Shown: positions 17,566 through 26,185 of the stretch, piece after piece
Position numbering within the stretch: position 1 is the stretch's first letter
Layout: every line of letters starts with the position of its first letter
From: Desulfurococcales archaeon
GTDB taxonomy: Archaea; Thermoproteota; Thermoprotei_A; Sulfolobales; AG1
DNA length: 64,000 bases
Reading direction: 5' to 3'
Assembly: GCA_009903825.1 (NCBI GenBank)
Contig: WYEN01000095.1
Coordinates: 27,560-91,559, forward strand
Program-made: the position numbers and the translations under genes
Notes under the pieces: model-generated
The model's database searches: none
What the model was told of the DNA's origin: nothing
Seen by the model: the letters and a program-made list of their open reading frames with translations, nothing else

Positions 17566-19545
17566 TTATCTAGGGCTGAAGATTATCTCTCCAGTATTCT
17601 CGAGAGCTCTATATCCTCTGAGAGTTTTTGATAATATCTCTTTAAAATCTCTACTTGATAAAGTCTCGACAAATCTTTTCACAGATTCTTTGTTAAAACC
17701 TTTTTTAGATACTACAAAATCATATATCTCTTCAGCCAGTGGAATAAAATCTACATCATAAAACTGTGTCACAGTCTCCACGGCGATCCCCACGTCAGCT
17801 CTTCCCATAGAGACTGCTGCGGCAACAGCAGTGTGGGTCTTCACTTCATATGAGTATCCTCTGATCATTTTATAAGGATCTTTTTCGCCTAATATTCTTT
17901 TTATCATTATATCAGTGAAGCTTCTTATGCCAGAGCCTCTATTTCTGTTTATAAAGATCACATCTTCTCTCAAAAGATCTTCAAAACTTCTAATATTCTT
18001 AGGATTACCTTTTCTAACTATAAATCCAATTTTTCTCACATAACCTCTTATCAGATAAACTTTGTCTTCAAGACCCATCTTTTTTATCATATGAATATTG
18101 TATTCTCCAGTATCCTCATCTAAAAGATGTGTACCAGCTATATCAGCCTCGCCTCTTTTTATTGCATGCCAGCCTCCCAAAGATCCTGTGTATATGATCT
18201 TTGTGTTTCTTAATTTGCTAATCTTGAGAAGAAGCTCAACACCTAGACAATGACTTCCTATGAAATAAAGCTGTGCCGGAACAATCTTCTCTGAGAATAA
18301 TATGGCATAAACCTCTTCATCTTCATCGATAAACTCTCTGTCTTCAGAAACCTCTATAAAGCCGTCTGAGTAGAGAACGCTATAGACAGATCCTGACCCA
18401 AGCTGGATCGGATATCCAACAAATCCTTTCTCACTTTCCACAATAGATACAGGAACAAATTCTCTCACCCCTCTCCCAGCCTCTATTCTGTAAGGGATCA
18501 ATATTTTAACAAGATTTTTCTTTTCATCAAGTCCATAAACTCTTAATATAGCTGGTCTAACAATTCTTGTTAAAACCATCATAGCTGATAGTGGAAAACC
18601 TGGGAGACCTATGAATATATTTTTATCTCTCGAGGCGATAAGCGTAGGCTTTCCAGGTCTAGTCTTCAAACCATGAAACAATATTTTTCCACCAAGATCC
18701 TCGATCACTCTATAGACAAGATCTTTATAACCTGCAGAAGTGCCTCCGGAAGTGATCACGACGTCATATTCTTCGAGGCTTTTATTAATCTCTTCTCTGA
18801 TCTTCTCATATTCATCTTTTAAAATTCCTTTATAAACCACGTTCATACCAAGATCTTTTAATATTGATGTTATTGAATATCCATTTATATCATATATTTT
18901 TCCAGGGATCAACCTCTCTCCAGGTTTTACAAGCTCTTTTCCTGTCGAGTAGACAACTATATTAAGAGGCTTCAAAATTTTTATTCTCGCTCTTCCTACA
19001 GCGGCTAAAGAGGCAATCTCTCTATAAGTGATCAGAGCTCCTCTTCTGATAACAAGATCGCCAGCTGAGAAATCTGTGCCTGCCTGAGATATATTTTCAC
19101 CTGGGTATGCATGACGATATATAAAGACTTTGTCTCCTACTTTTTTTGTATATTCACTCATCACAACAGCATCTGCTCCTCTAGGTATGACTGCTCCTGT
19201 AGATATCTCGACAGTCTCGCCTTCTCTAATCTCGATCTGAGGAAGCTCTCCTACATCAACTTCTCCAACAATTCTAAGGATCTTAGGCTCTATATCGTTA
19301 GCACCTGCCACATCTATGCTTCGCACAGCATATCCATCTACAGTACTTCTGTCAAAAGGAGGATAATCGACATCCGCATAAACATCTTCTGCAGAGATTT
19401 TTCCAAAAGCCTCTTCTATAGACACTTCAATAACCTCTGGATATCCTGCCTCAACAAAAGTTTTATAAAGAATTTCCACAGCCTCATCTACAGACACTAA
19501 TTTATGAAAAATTTGAGCATCTCTCCTACTGCTCATAACAATCAT
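17566..19545 (-). CDS. moeA: MoeA molybdopterin molybdotransferase fused to a periplasmic-binding-like domain
   Basis: A 659-residue fusion. Residues about 10-410 are MoeA, which inserts molybdate or tungstate into adenylylated molybdopterin: DYPPFDRSTVDGYA (60-73), STGAVIPRGADAVV, VITSGGTSAGYKD and GLPGFPLSAMMVL are all present. Residues about 420-640 form a type 2 periplasmic-binding/LysR-substrate-like domain (YTGSLGGWHAIKRGEADIAG, NRNRGSGIR), common as a fusion in archaea and thought to sense or bind the oxyanion or cofactor. It serves molybdo- or tungsto-enzymes such as the oxidoreductase at 8.2 kb. It is divergent from the glycosylase gene with a 32-nt gap. Confidence 0.92.
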   Translation of the reverse strand: MIVMSSRRDAQIFHKLVSVDEAVEILYKTFVEAGYPEVIEVSIEEAFGKISAEDVYADVDYPPFDRSTVDGYAVRSIDVAGANDIEPKILRIVGEVDVGELPQIEIREGETVEISTGAVIPRGADAVVMSEYTKKVGDKVFIYRHAYPGENISQAGTDFSAGDLVIRRGALITYREIASLAAVGRARIKILKPLNIVVYSTGKELVKPGERLIPGKIYDINGYSITSILKDLGMNVVYKGILKDEYEKIREEINKSLEEYDVVITSGGTSAGYKDLVYRVIEDLGGKILFHGLKTRPGKPTLIASRDKNIFIGLPGFPLSAMMVLTRIVRPAILRVYGLDEKKNLVKILIPYRIEAGRGVREFVPVSIVESEKGFVGYPIQLGSGSVYSVLYSDGFIEVSEDREFIDEDEEVYAILFSEKIVPAQLYFIGSHCLGVELLLKISKLRNTKIIYTGSLGGWHAIKRGEADIAGTHLLDEDTGEYNIHMIKKMGLEDKVYLIRGYVRKIGFIVRKGNPKNIRSFEDLLREDVIFINRNRGSGIRSFTDIMIKRILGEKDPYKMIRGYSYEVKTHTAVAAAVSMGRADVGIAVETVTQFYDVDFIPLAEEIYDFVVSKKGFNKESVKRFVETLSSRDFKEILSKTLRGYRALENTGEIIFSPR

Positions 19546-19577
19546 GTTAGATATATATTACGAGGCTCAAAATTATT

Positions 19578-20453
19578 ATGATGTATAGAAAAATATTTGA
19601 ACAACCTGTGACATATGATTTCAGAATATTGTTTCATCCATCATATGTTTTGCCAATGATAGACTTCATAGGTGATAATACAGCGGTGAAGTCTTATGGC
19701 GTATGTAGCGGTATGAGATTAATAAGACATAGACGCAGTTATGAGGCCATAGATCATAGGAGCGAATGTGTAGATTACGCTAGATATGTTTTAGGCGTGT
19801 GGCTTTTAGATCAGAAGATTTCTGAGATAAACTTATCTGAAAAAGATCCTTTTTATACATTGTATTATAAGTATAAATATTATGGCATGGCCGTCTCGCC
19901 ACTGGATGACGTCATAATATTTTCAACAATATTTCTTTCTCAAAACACTAATTATCATAAAAACACAGTAAAGTGGATGAGAAGAATTCTTAGTCTATAC
20001 AAGGATCCTCTGAATCTATTAAAAATAGACAGAGAGAAAATTATGAAAATCATCGGCAGAAGTTATCAGATCACGAGACTAGTTGATTCTTTGAGATGTT
20101 ATATTGAGAAAAGAGATGAGATATTAAAGAGAGATGTGAGAACGCTTCTAAAATGTCCATGGATAGGTGTGAAAACTTATTTTGCTTATAGGCTTCATGT
20201 GCTTTTAGACACAAAATATATTCCTTTAGATAAAAACTTGATAAGATATTTAAGCAGATTTTTTGATGTTAAAAGCTATAAAATGCCTAGGAAAAAATTA
20301 TGTCTTATTTATAGGGAATGTTCTTTCTGTGATTTAAGAGACAGTTGTTTAGAAGCCTCTCTTCAGAATAGATACAAAGATCTTGGAGGGTGGCTTCAGA
20401 CTTTAACTTTCACTGAATTAACTAGAAAAAGAATTGCTGAAGAAGACAATTGA
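19578..20453 (+). CDS. HhH-GPD DNA glycosylase with iron-sulfur cluster (EndoIII-like, divergent)
   Basis: A 291-residue protein with the core of the endonuclease III superfamily. FLSQNTN (119-125) corresponds to the LSQQT helix, and the helix-hairpin-helix CPWIGVKTYFAY (193-204) carries the candidate catalytic Lys199. Asp218 in PLDKN is the conserved acid. Four cysteines (242, 248, 251, 257) form C-x5-C-x2-C-x5-C, one residue shorter than the usual C-x6-C-x2-C-x5-C. The N-terminal 100 residues are extra and resemble the AlkA/Ogg-type beta domain position. It probably removes damaged bases; the target base is unknown. Confidence 0.75.
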   Translation: MMYRKIFEQPVTYDFRILFHPSYVLPMIDFIGDNTAVKSYGVCSGMRLIRHRRSYEAIDHRSECVDYARYVLGVWLLDQKISEINLSEKDPFYTLYYKYKYYGMAVSPLDDVIIFSTIFLSQNTNYHKNTVKWMRRILSLYKDPLNLLKIDREKIMKIIGRSYQITRLVDSLRCYIEKRDEILKRDVRTLLKCPWIGVKTYFAYRLHVLLDTKYIPLDKNLIRYLSRFFDVKSYKMPRKKLCLIYRECSFCDLRDSCLEASLQNRYKDLGGWLQTLTFTELTRKRIAEEDN

Positions 20454-20456
20454 TGT

Positions 20457-21008
20457 TTATAAACTTAAGTTATTTATCACGATAACATATAATATATATG
20501 CGATATATCTCACATAATTATATTTATCATCCCACGGCACAAGATCTTTTATTCCAAGCTCTTCAGCCTCTTCCTTTATATAGTCAATCACTTCTTTGTT
20601 TAGGAATTGCTCAGGATCTGATTTATATTCAGAAAGTATTGACAATAGATTCTCTACAGATGACATCTTCATAGGATCATTAAAAATATCAATTTTTATG
20701 TTAATAAGTTTACTCATAAAACTTTCATCATATTTAGGATAGCCTATTTCATGAACCCACTCCTGCATAAGATCTCTGATCATCATCTCAATCTCAGGAT
20801 CTTTCAAACTAACAAGTCTTAGAACATTGTTTGTCAGAAACAGCTTTTGTAATATCTTATTTATAAGATGAACTTTTGAATCTTCATATGATCCTATGGG
20901 CTCTGGCAGAAGTTTCTCAGAAGAGACTTTATACAAAGAGCTCTCTATATCAGCAGAAGCTATTTTAGAGCTTGACTCCATTGATATCAAAGAAACATCT
21001 TCACTCAA
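20457..21008 (-). CDS. hypothetical helical protein
   Basis: A 183-residue acidic, mostly alpha-helical protein with a Ser/Glu-rich N-terminal 40 residues and a hydrophobic C terminus (YIAYILYVIVINNLSL) that may insert in the membrane or pack in a core. No motif is recognisable. The size and helical pattern recall the small GINS-type or subunit-like proteins of archaea, but I cannot support an assignment. It converges with the glycosylase gene with a 3-nt gap and its start lies 108 nt from tRNA-Thr. Confidence 0.55.
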   Translation of the reverse strand: MSEDVSLISMESSSKIASADIESSLYKVSSEKLLPEPIGSYEDSKVHLINKILQKLFLTNNVLRLVSLKDPEIEMMIRDLMQEWVHEIGYPKYDESFMSKLINIKIDIFNDPMKMSSVENLLSILSEYKSDPEQFLNKEVIDYIKEEAEELGIKDLVPWDDKYNYVRYIAYILYVIVINNLSL

Positions 21009-21079
21009 AAGATTAGACCCGAGAAATAACCTCGTAAAATATAAAATAAAAAACTTCCCATAAGATCAGAAGGTCAATA

Positions 21080-21088
21080 TTTTTAAAT
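21080..21088 (+). promoter_or_regulatory. TATA box for tRNA-Thr
   Basis: TTTTTAAAT is centred about 33 nt upstream of the tRNA 5' end. Confidence 0.4.
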
Positions 21089-21116
21089 CTCTATGATATA
21101 CAAAAATATGAGTAAA

Positions 21117-21219
21117 GCCGCCGTAGCTCAGCTGGTAGAGCGCCGGCCTTGTACGGTCTGATAAGTTCCGTTGTCGCCAGGAGAGCCGGAAGTCGCGGGT
21201 TCAAATCCCGCCGGCGGCT
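21117..21219 (+). tRNA. tRNA-Thr (anticodon TGT) with a 30-nt intron
   Basis: The acceptor stem GCCGCCG/CGGCGGC encloses a standard D arm, anticodon stem CCGGC/GCCGG and T arm GCGGG-TTCAAAT-CCCGC, with discriminator T at 21219. The loop reads CT-TGT-A up to 21153. An intron occupies 21154-21183, and position 38 (A) follows at 21184, so the intron sits at the canonical 37/38 site. After removal the tRNA has 73 nt. The intron would be cut by the BHB splicing endonuclease. Confidence 0.93.
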
Positions 21220-21240
21220 CTACAAATTATTTCTATCAGG

Positions 21241-21392
21241 CTATATCTCAGAGATCTTGTGTTTCTTTAAAAGTTCTTCATCAGAGATCCATATTCCAAT
21301 AGGTGATAAACATCTCAGCTGAATACATCCCTCAGAGATCTTATTAAGATCTAGTGTACATGTGCAGAAGCCTTCTCCTTTGCTTATTACAG
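21241..21392 (-). pseudogene. 3' fragment of a gene cut by the tnpB element
   Basis: On the minus strand an open frame of about 50 codons runs from the transposon left end to a TAG at 21241-21243. It reads ...KGEGFCTCTLDLNKISEGC, then IQLRCLSPIGIWISDEELL, then KKHKISEI. Its codon use is like real local genes and it contains four cysteines. No start codon precedes it before the transposon sequence begins, so the 5' part appears to have been displaced or lost when the element inserted. The parent family is not recognised. Confidence 0.45.
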
Positions 21393-21473
21393 CTGAAAGC
21401 TTCGTCTTTTAGGCGGGGATGGACAGAAAAGTTTATAAATTCTTCGTATTCTGATCTTTTTTGGAGGGGCTCT

Positions 21474-22641
21474 ATGGCGACTGGTGATGAGGGTTTTCTA
21501 ACTCTCTCGATAGGCATGAGGGTTAGTCCTGAGCCTGTCGTCATAGAGCTTCTCCACAGATATAGAGATGCACTAAATTATGCTATTAATAAAATATTAG
21601 ATAATAATCTAAAGACATTAAAACAGGCTCATAATTTTCTATATAGAGATCTTGTTGAGAGATTTAATCTACCATCTAGAATAGCAATTGACTGCTATAG
21701 AGATGCTCTTATGAATGCAAATGCTTGGAGGAATAATTCTAAGAGAGGAAAAAGACCAGTAGTAAAGAAGTTATTAATGCTTCTACATCCAGAGCTTAGT
21801 TATAGAATGAAAGATGACTACGTGGAGATCATCGGCGGGATAAGGCTTAGAGTAATCGGTTGGGACAGAAGATATGATGATTATAAGAATGGAGAGGCAA
21901 GACTAATATATAAGAGAGATAAGATGATCTTATGGATCTCAAAGAAAAATACCTAAGCCTAAGAAGTATGTTCCTATAGATGTCATCGGTGTAGATGTTA
22001 ATGAACAAAAGATCGTCTATGGAGACGAGATTATTAATATAGAGAAAGATACAGCTATAGATAGAGCATATAGATACATCAAACTTGCAGAGGATCTTCA
22101 GAGAAAATACTCCTCATCTAGGTATCTCGCTTGGAGAAGAAGAAGAGGTGTATTGAGAAGAATAAGATCTTATCATGAGAAGGCTAGAAACATATTAAAT
22201 GATTGGACAAGAAAGATTTCTCTAGAGATAGTTAGACTGGCTAAAGAACTTAGATATGCTATATCAAGAGAAGATCTTACTAATCTCATAAGATCTCTGA
22301 GAAAACTTCCTAAGGATCATAAGAGAAAACTTATTATCATGGGTTATTCAAGGTTTGAGAGATGGATTGATTGGCAGGCTGAGAAAAATAGTGTGCCATA
22401 TGTGAAGGTCGATCCAAACGGGACATCCTCAGAGTGTCCAAGATGCGACTATAGAGGATTAGAAGAGGTCGGCTATAGAAGACTTAGATGTCCTCGATGC
22501 GGCTTCGAGGCTGATAGAGATGTTATTGGAAAACTAAATGTTAGAAAGAGAGGATTGAGAAAACTAGGCATATATCCTCGTGGGGGAGCTCTGACCCCCC
22601 TCACTGCCCCTCAGATGACAGATGTAGCCCCGAATAGATGA
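21474..22641 (+). pseudogene. tnpB: tnpB RNA-guided nuclease gene with a +1 frameshift
   Basis: The start is ATG 21474 after a GGAGGGG ribosome site. The frame stops at 21954-21956, but the +1 frame continues the protein to 22641 without a break, and one extra A in the A5 run near 21945-21950 explains the shift. The second frame supplies RuvC-I (PIDVIGVDVNE, 21976 on), RuvC-II (AISREDL), a zinc ribbon (CPRCDYRG...CPRCGF) and RuvC-III (ADRDVIGKLNV). All catalytic D/E/D residues are therefore kept. TnpB is an RNA-guided DNA nuclease that helps the element persist. The damage is a single indel, so it may be recent, a sequencing error, or bypassed by slippage. Confidence 0.85.
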
Positions 22642-22701
22642 GGGGAACCAATGATCCGCTCCGAAGGGAGCTCTAGCTCTTGAGGGCGGGAGAGGAGGTC
22701 A
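22590..22701 (+). ncRNA. probable omega RNA (reRNA) of the tnpB element
   Basis: In IS605-type elements the guide RNA overlaps the tnpB 3' end and runs through the right end into the flank. Here the segment after about 22590 is conserved with the relic copy (about four differences in 54 nt). It folds into hairpins such as GCTCC-GAA-GGGAGC and GAGCT-CT-AGCTC, and ends at GTCA. The guide would start at 22702 with gckA-derived sequence. The boundaries are inferred from homology between the two copies only. Confidence 0.55.
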
Positions 22702-24022
22702 GTAACCCTATGTAAAAGTCTCCAACATTTGTCCCTGTATAGCCTGTCTCAATAGTTCTTCCAATACTTTTTAGAATAGTATAAGAATCATTATTATCTA
22801 GATAAGTCTTCGGATCTAAACCTTTCTCAACGGCTTCCCAATAAGCTTTGTTATCCACGACAGCTCCTGCTGCGGGACTAACTCCGTCAACACCATCACT
22901 ACCCATACAGGCGAAATATACGTTGTCAAGATCTTTTATCTCGATCATTAATGATAGACACGTCTCTTGGTTTCTGCCACCTACTCCTCTTCCTCTGACT
23001 GTCACTGTGGTCTCTCCTCCAGCAATTACTGCCCCAGGCGGAGAGATCGGTTTATTAATCTTTTTAATACTTCTGAGAATAGATGCAAACATTTTTCCAA
23101 CTTCTCTAGCTTCTCCCTGTATATATGGTCCTAGAAATAATGTATTGAAGCCTATCTCTTTCGCTTTTCTCTCTATAGCCTCTAGAGACATTTTATTACT
23201 TGCTATAACAATGTTTCTACATTTGTTCAAGATCTTATCGCCGGGCTTGATACTCTCTTCTACAAAGCCTTCCACGCCTTTCATAAGAAGATCTTTTATT
23301 TTATCAGGTATTTTATTCCAAAGGCCTCTTCTCTTAATAACTTCTACAGCATCTCTATAAGTAGTCGGGTCAGCATCTGTCGGCCCTGACGCGATGAAAC
23401 TTATAGGATCTCCGATTACATCACTTATTATTAAAGAATATATTTCTTTACTTTTTATGTATTTAAGTAGTTTACCTCCTTTGACAGCTGAAAGATGTTT
23501 TCTTACAGTATTCAGCTCAAATATGTCGGCTCCTGATTTCATTAATAATTCTGAGACAAAAGCTATTTCCTCAAGACTTATATCTTTTAAAGGCATCTCA
23601 AATAATGCTGAGCCTCCTCCAGAGATTAAGATAAACACAAGATCTTTTTCATCAATATTTTCTAAATACTCCAACAATTTTTTCGAAGATCTTAGAGTAT
23701 TATCTCTAGGAATAGGATGATCTCCTTTTAAGACTAAGATATTTCCCAAGCTTCCCTCTTGATCAGGCGTTATGATCACTCCGCCCACAATATTTTTCTC
23801 GAATAGATCATTTACGGCCAGAGCCATTTTGTAACTAGATTTTCCAAAACCTATCACATGTATCTTTCTAAGAACAGTTTCGTATCTGTCTCCTATAATA
23901 ATTTTATCATTTTTTATCCTTACATGATTAATGACAGCTTTATAAGGATCAGCAGCTTCAAGACCTTCTTTTAGAAGACTTAATATTATGTCATGCGGAG
24001 ACTTCATAAAATCTCCAATCAA
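22673..24022 (-). CDS. gckA: glycerate 2-kinase (MOFRL family)
   Basis: A 449-residue kinase phosphorylating glycerate at C2, feeding 2-phosphoglycerate into glycolysis in branched Entner-Doudoroff-type archaea. Family marks include GFGKSSYKMA, the ISGGGSALFEMP loop near 132-143, NTVRKHLSAVKGG, and the C-terminal MOFRL domain with GGETTVTVRGRGVGGRNQE, GSDGVDG and GAVVDN. The last ten residues, reading LLTSSPALKS after YIG, are encoded by the inverted right end of the tnpB element, so the native tail has been replaced. The core ends at GTNVGDFYIG as in relatives, so activity is probably retained. Confidence 0.9.
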   Translation of the reverse strand: MIGDFMKSPHDIILSLLKEGLEAADPYKAVINHVRIKNDKIIIGDRYETVLRKIHVIGFGKSSYKMALAVNDLFEKNIVGGVIITPDQEGSLGNILVLKGDHPIPRDNTLRSSKKLLEYLENIDEKDLVFILISGGGSALFEMPLKDISLEEIAFVSELLMKSGADIFELNTVRKHLSAVKGGKLLKYIKSKEIYSLIISDVIGDPISFIASGPTDADPTTYRDAVEVIKRRGLWNKIPDKIKDLLMKGVEGFVEESIKPGDKILNKCRNIVIASNKMSLEAIERKAKEIGFNTLFLGPYIQGEAREVGKMFASILRSIKKINKPISPPGAVIAGGETTVTVRGRGVGGRNQETCLSLMIEIKDLDNVYFACMGSDGVDGVSPAAGAVVDNKAYWEAVEKGLDPKTYLDNNDSYTILKSIGRTIETGYTGTNVGDFYIGLLTSSPALKS

Positions 24023-24096
24023 TTATTAGAGACTTAAAAATATTAAGCCAAAAAGTTCTTGAAATGATCTTTTTAATTTGTTAGAGAGAATTATTT

Positions 24097-24891
24097 TTGA
24101 GAAGAACGGAGATGCCTAAGATATTTAAAAGCTCATGTATTATTGATACGCCAAGACTTATAAGCTCTTCAGAAGAATTAGAAGATCAAAGCTATAAGCT
24201 AGATCTATTTATAAGATCATTAGCAGATCTTTATAAAAGAGGCAGTAGAATATTTTTAGTTAAGGAACCCTTTACATCAAATATTAAAATAGATATGCAA
24301 GTTTTTAGACTAGGCTTCACAATCTCGTCAATAATTGTTGAGTCAGAGGATCCTAAGAATATTGAAGATTTTTGTAAAAAGTTCTCTGGATATATCTCGA
24401 CCGAGGATCTATGGTTAAGAACAAGATCTCTTGATCTATGTGTTAAAACAAATGATTCTTTTATAAGTGAATTGTTATTAGAAGATATAGGATCATACGA
24501 ATATGAATACTGTAATAAATATTCTTTCATAACGAGATCTCTTGAGAAAGATCTTATAAGAACAGATATTACAAATGACATTAATGAGATGTTCATATTT
24601 GTTTCAAAAGAGAGGTTTTCTGAGAAAGAAGCTGTAGAGATCTCTCTTATCAGAAATTACAGCTCTTTACACATCTTCTCTCATATGATCGATGGGTTAA
24701 AAACGAGATGTGTTTTGATAGATAATATTGTTTCTTCAAATGATCAGGAGATCATAGCATACTCCAGTATTAATAGAAGACCTGTGATATATTATGAGGA
24801 TCCTAAGATTATCATATCTCTTTGTACTCCTGTAAGTCATAAGGATCCTTTGTATAAATTATCTCTGCTGTATTTACTATTTAAAGAATAA
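24097..24891 (+). CDS. conserved-looking hypothetical protein
   Basis: A 264-residue protein from a TTG start; ATG at 24112 is an equally good start. It has alternating strands and helices and several cysteines but no motif I can name. The codon use matches neighbours, and an absence of stops over 265 codons in this AT-rich DNA supports a real gene. It lies between gckA and tRNA-His and is divergent from gckA with a 74-nt gap. Confidence 0.55.
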   Translation: MRRTEMPKIFKSSCIIDTPRLISSSEELEDQSYKLDLFIRSLADLYKRGSRIFLVKEPFTSNIKIDMQVFRLGFTISSIIVESEDPKNIEDFCKKFSGYISTEDLWLRTRSLDLCVKTNDSFISELLLEDIGSYEYEYCNKYSFITRSLEKDLIRTDITNDINEMFIFVSKERFSEKEAVEISLIRNYSSLHIFSHMIDGLKTRCVLIDNIVSSNDQEIIAYSSINRRPVIYYEDPKIIISLCTPVSHKDPLYKLSLLYLLFKE

Positions 24892-24967
24892 GAGATTAAG
24901 TCATAGAAGCTCCTCTTTAAATTAGCAACTCTTAAATTCTTAAGTAGCATTATATTAATTTGGTGGT

Positions 24968-25069
24968 GGCCGCGGTAGCTCAGCTGGTAGAGCGCGGGAC
25001 TGTGGGCTCCTAATCAATAGGCCGGGGGTGGACATCCCGAGGTCCCGGGTTCAAATCCCGGCCGCGGCC
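24968..25069 (+). tRNA. tRNA-His (anticodon GTG) with a 28-nt intron
   Basis: The extra G-1 (24968) and discriminator C (25069) needed for histidine identity are both encoded. The acceptor is GCCGCGG/CCGCGGC, the anticodon stem CGGGA/TCCCG, and the loop CT-GTG-G followed by an intron at 25006-25033 (37/38 site) and A38 at 25034. The T arm is CCGGG-TTCAAAT-CCCGG. The last 19 nt of the gene are antisense to the 3' end of cbf5. Confidence 0.95.
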
Positions 25070-26131
25070 TTTTCATCTGAGATTTTTCTTGTCCATCTAG
25101 GATATACTCCTGGCTTCATTATGACTCTTAAAGTTGTTGATACGATACCTTTATCTCTAGATAATATCTCCTCGCTATTCATCTCGGCTCTCGCTATGGC
25201 TACAAGCTCTGATTTTGGTGTAAAGATTGCTATTAAATCTCCTCTTCTAATATTTTTGTCAAACATTAGAACTCCTGGAACTGCAAGCTGAGCTCCTCTT
25301 GAAACAGGGTCTACGGCATATGTGTTGATAAATATTTTTGGAAGATGTGCAACTCCGTATTCTATTGGCATCACATATTTTCTTAGTAATGTCTCATCTT
25401 TCTCCTCATTATATAAATAAACAGCTTCTGAAAGCTGATGTAAAGTGATCATGTTCAGATCTTCAGTGAATATGCCGGTTTTTATTCTTCTAAGCTCTCT
25501 CATATGAGCTCCCACTCCTAGTAGAAGTCCTATGTCATGTATAAGTTTTCTTATATATGTCCCGGGGTCTGTCTTAACTCTCATCAGAACCCATCTCTCC
25601 ACATGATCTAATATCTCGATCTCATGTATTTTTCTTATTCTAAGACTTCTTTTCACAGAAGATCTTAGGGGAGGTCTCTGATAGATGTCTCCTACGAACA
25701 TCTCCACTATCTCTCTGAGTTTATTCTCAGAAACATTTGAGTGAAGCTCCATAAGAGCTATATATTCTTTAACAGTATGAGTCATTACACTAATAATTTT
25801 TACAGAGTCTTCTAATGCTATAGGCAGAACTCCGGACACGCTGGGATCTCTCTGTATAAAAGATTTAATACTCTAGAGTCCCAGCGTGTCCTACCTTGCT
25901 GAGAGCTAACATTTTCTTGATCCATGCAGCAACTTCATGACTTGTGGGTCCAGGAGGCTTGTCTAGATTTATTATACCAAGTCTTAGATGTTCTTTTATT
26001 TCTCTCTCCCAAGGAAAGATTCCATATGAAAAATCTTTTTCTTCACGTTTCACATAATATTCAGAGGATCTTCCGCCTAACATATCTAAATATCTTATGA
26101 ACTCAAACTGATCTTTAAAAACGGTCTTCAT
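25051..26131 (-). CDS. cbf5: Cbf5/TruB-type tRNA/rRNA pseudouridine synthase, interrupted by an mRNA intron
   Basis: This is the catalytic subunit of H/ACA ribonucleoproteins. Exon 1 (26131-25873) encodes the N terminus up to KVGHAGTL; exon 2 (25847-25051) continues DPSVSGVLPIAL, so splicing restores the catalytic Asp motif GTLDP. The product is 351 residues, with the TruB domain first and a PUA domain last (about 260-340). The two exons are in different frames and need removal of the 25-nt intron at 25848-25872. The stop and last codons are antisense to the 3' end of tRNA-His. An H/ACA guide RNA lies at 51.9 kb. Confidence 0.95.
25848..25872 (-). other. 25-nt BHB intron in cbf5 pre-mRNA
   Basis: On the minus strand the exon flanks GGACACGCTGGGA and TCCCAGCGTGTCC form a perfect 13-bp outer helix. 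Next come CTCT/AGAG (4-bp central helix), a 3-nt AGA bulge on each strand on opposite sides of it, and GTAT/ATAC inside the intron. This is the canonical 3-4-3 bulge-helix-bulge. Cutting after the second bulge base joins CTAG to ATCCC and restores GTLDP. Confidence 0.95.
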
Positions 26132-26185
26132 ACATCTCCTCTGTATTTAATTACACAAAACAATATTTAATAATGTATAAAACAA

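Larger units (their letters stand above)
21391..22701 (+). mobile_element. IS605-family element carrying only tnpB (IS1341 type)
   Basis: The left end begins CTGAAAGC at 21393 and includes a TTTTAGGCGGGG stretch. The right end carries a GCTCC-GAA-GGGAGC hairpin and GGGCGGG, and ends GTCA at about 22701. No tnpA-like transposase is present, so the element would need TnpA in trans. Its right end overlaps the 3' end of glycerate kinase on the opposite strand, and its left end abuts a gene fragment. A second, internally deleted copy lies at 8.88-9.13 kb. Confidence 0.85.
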
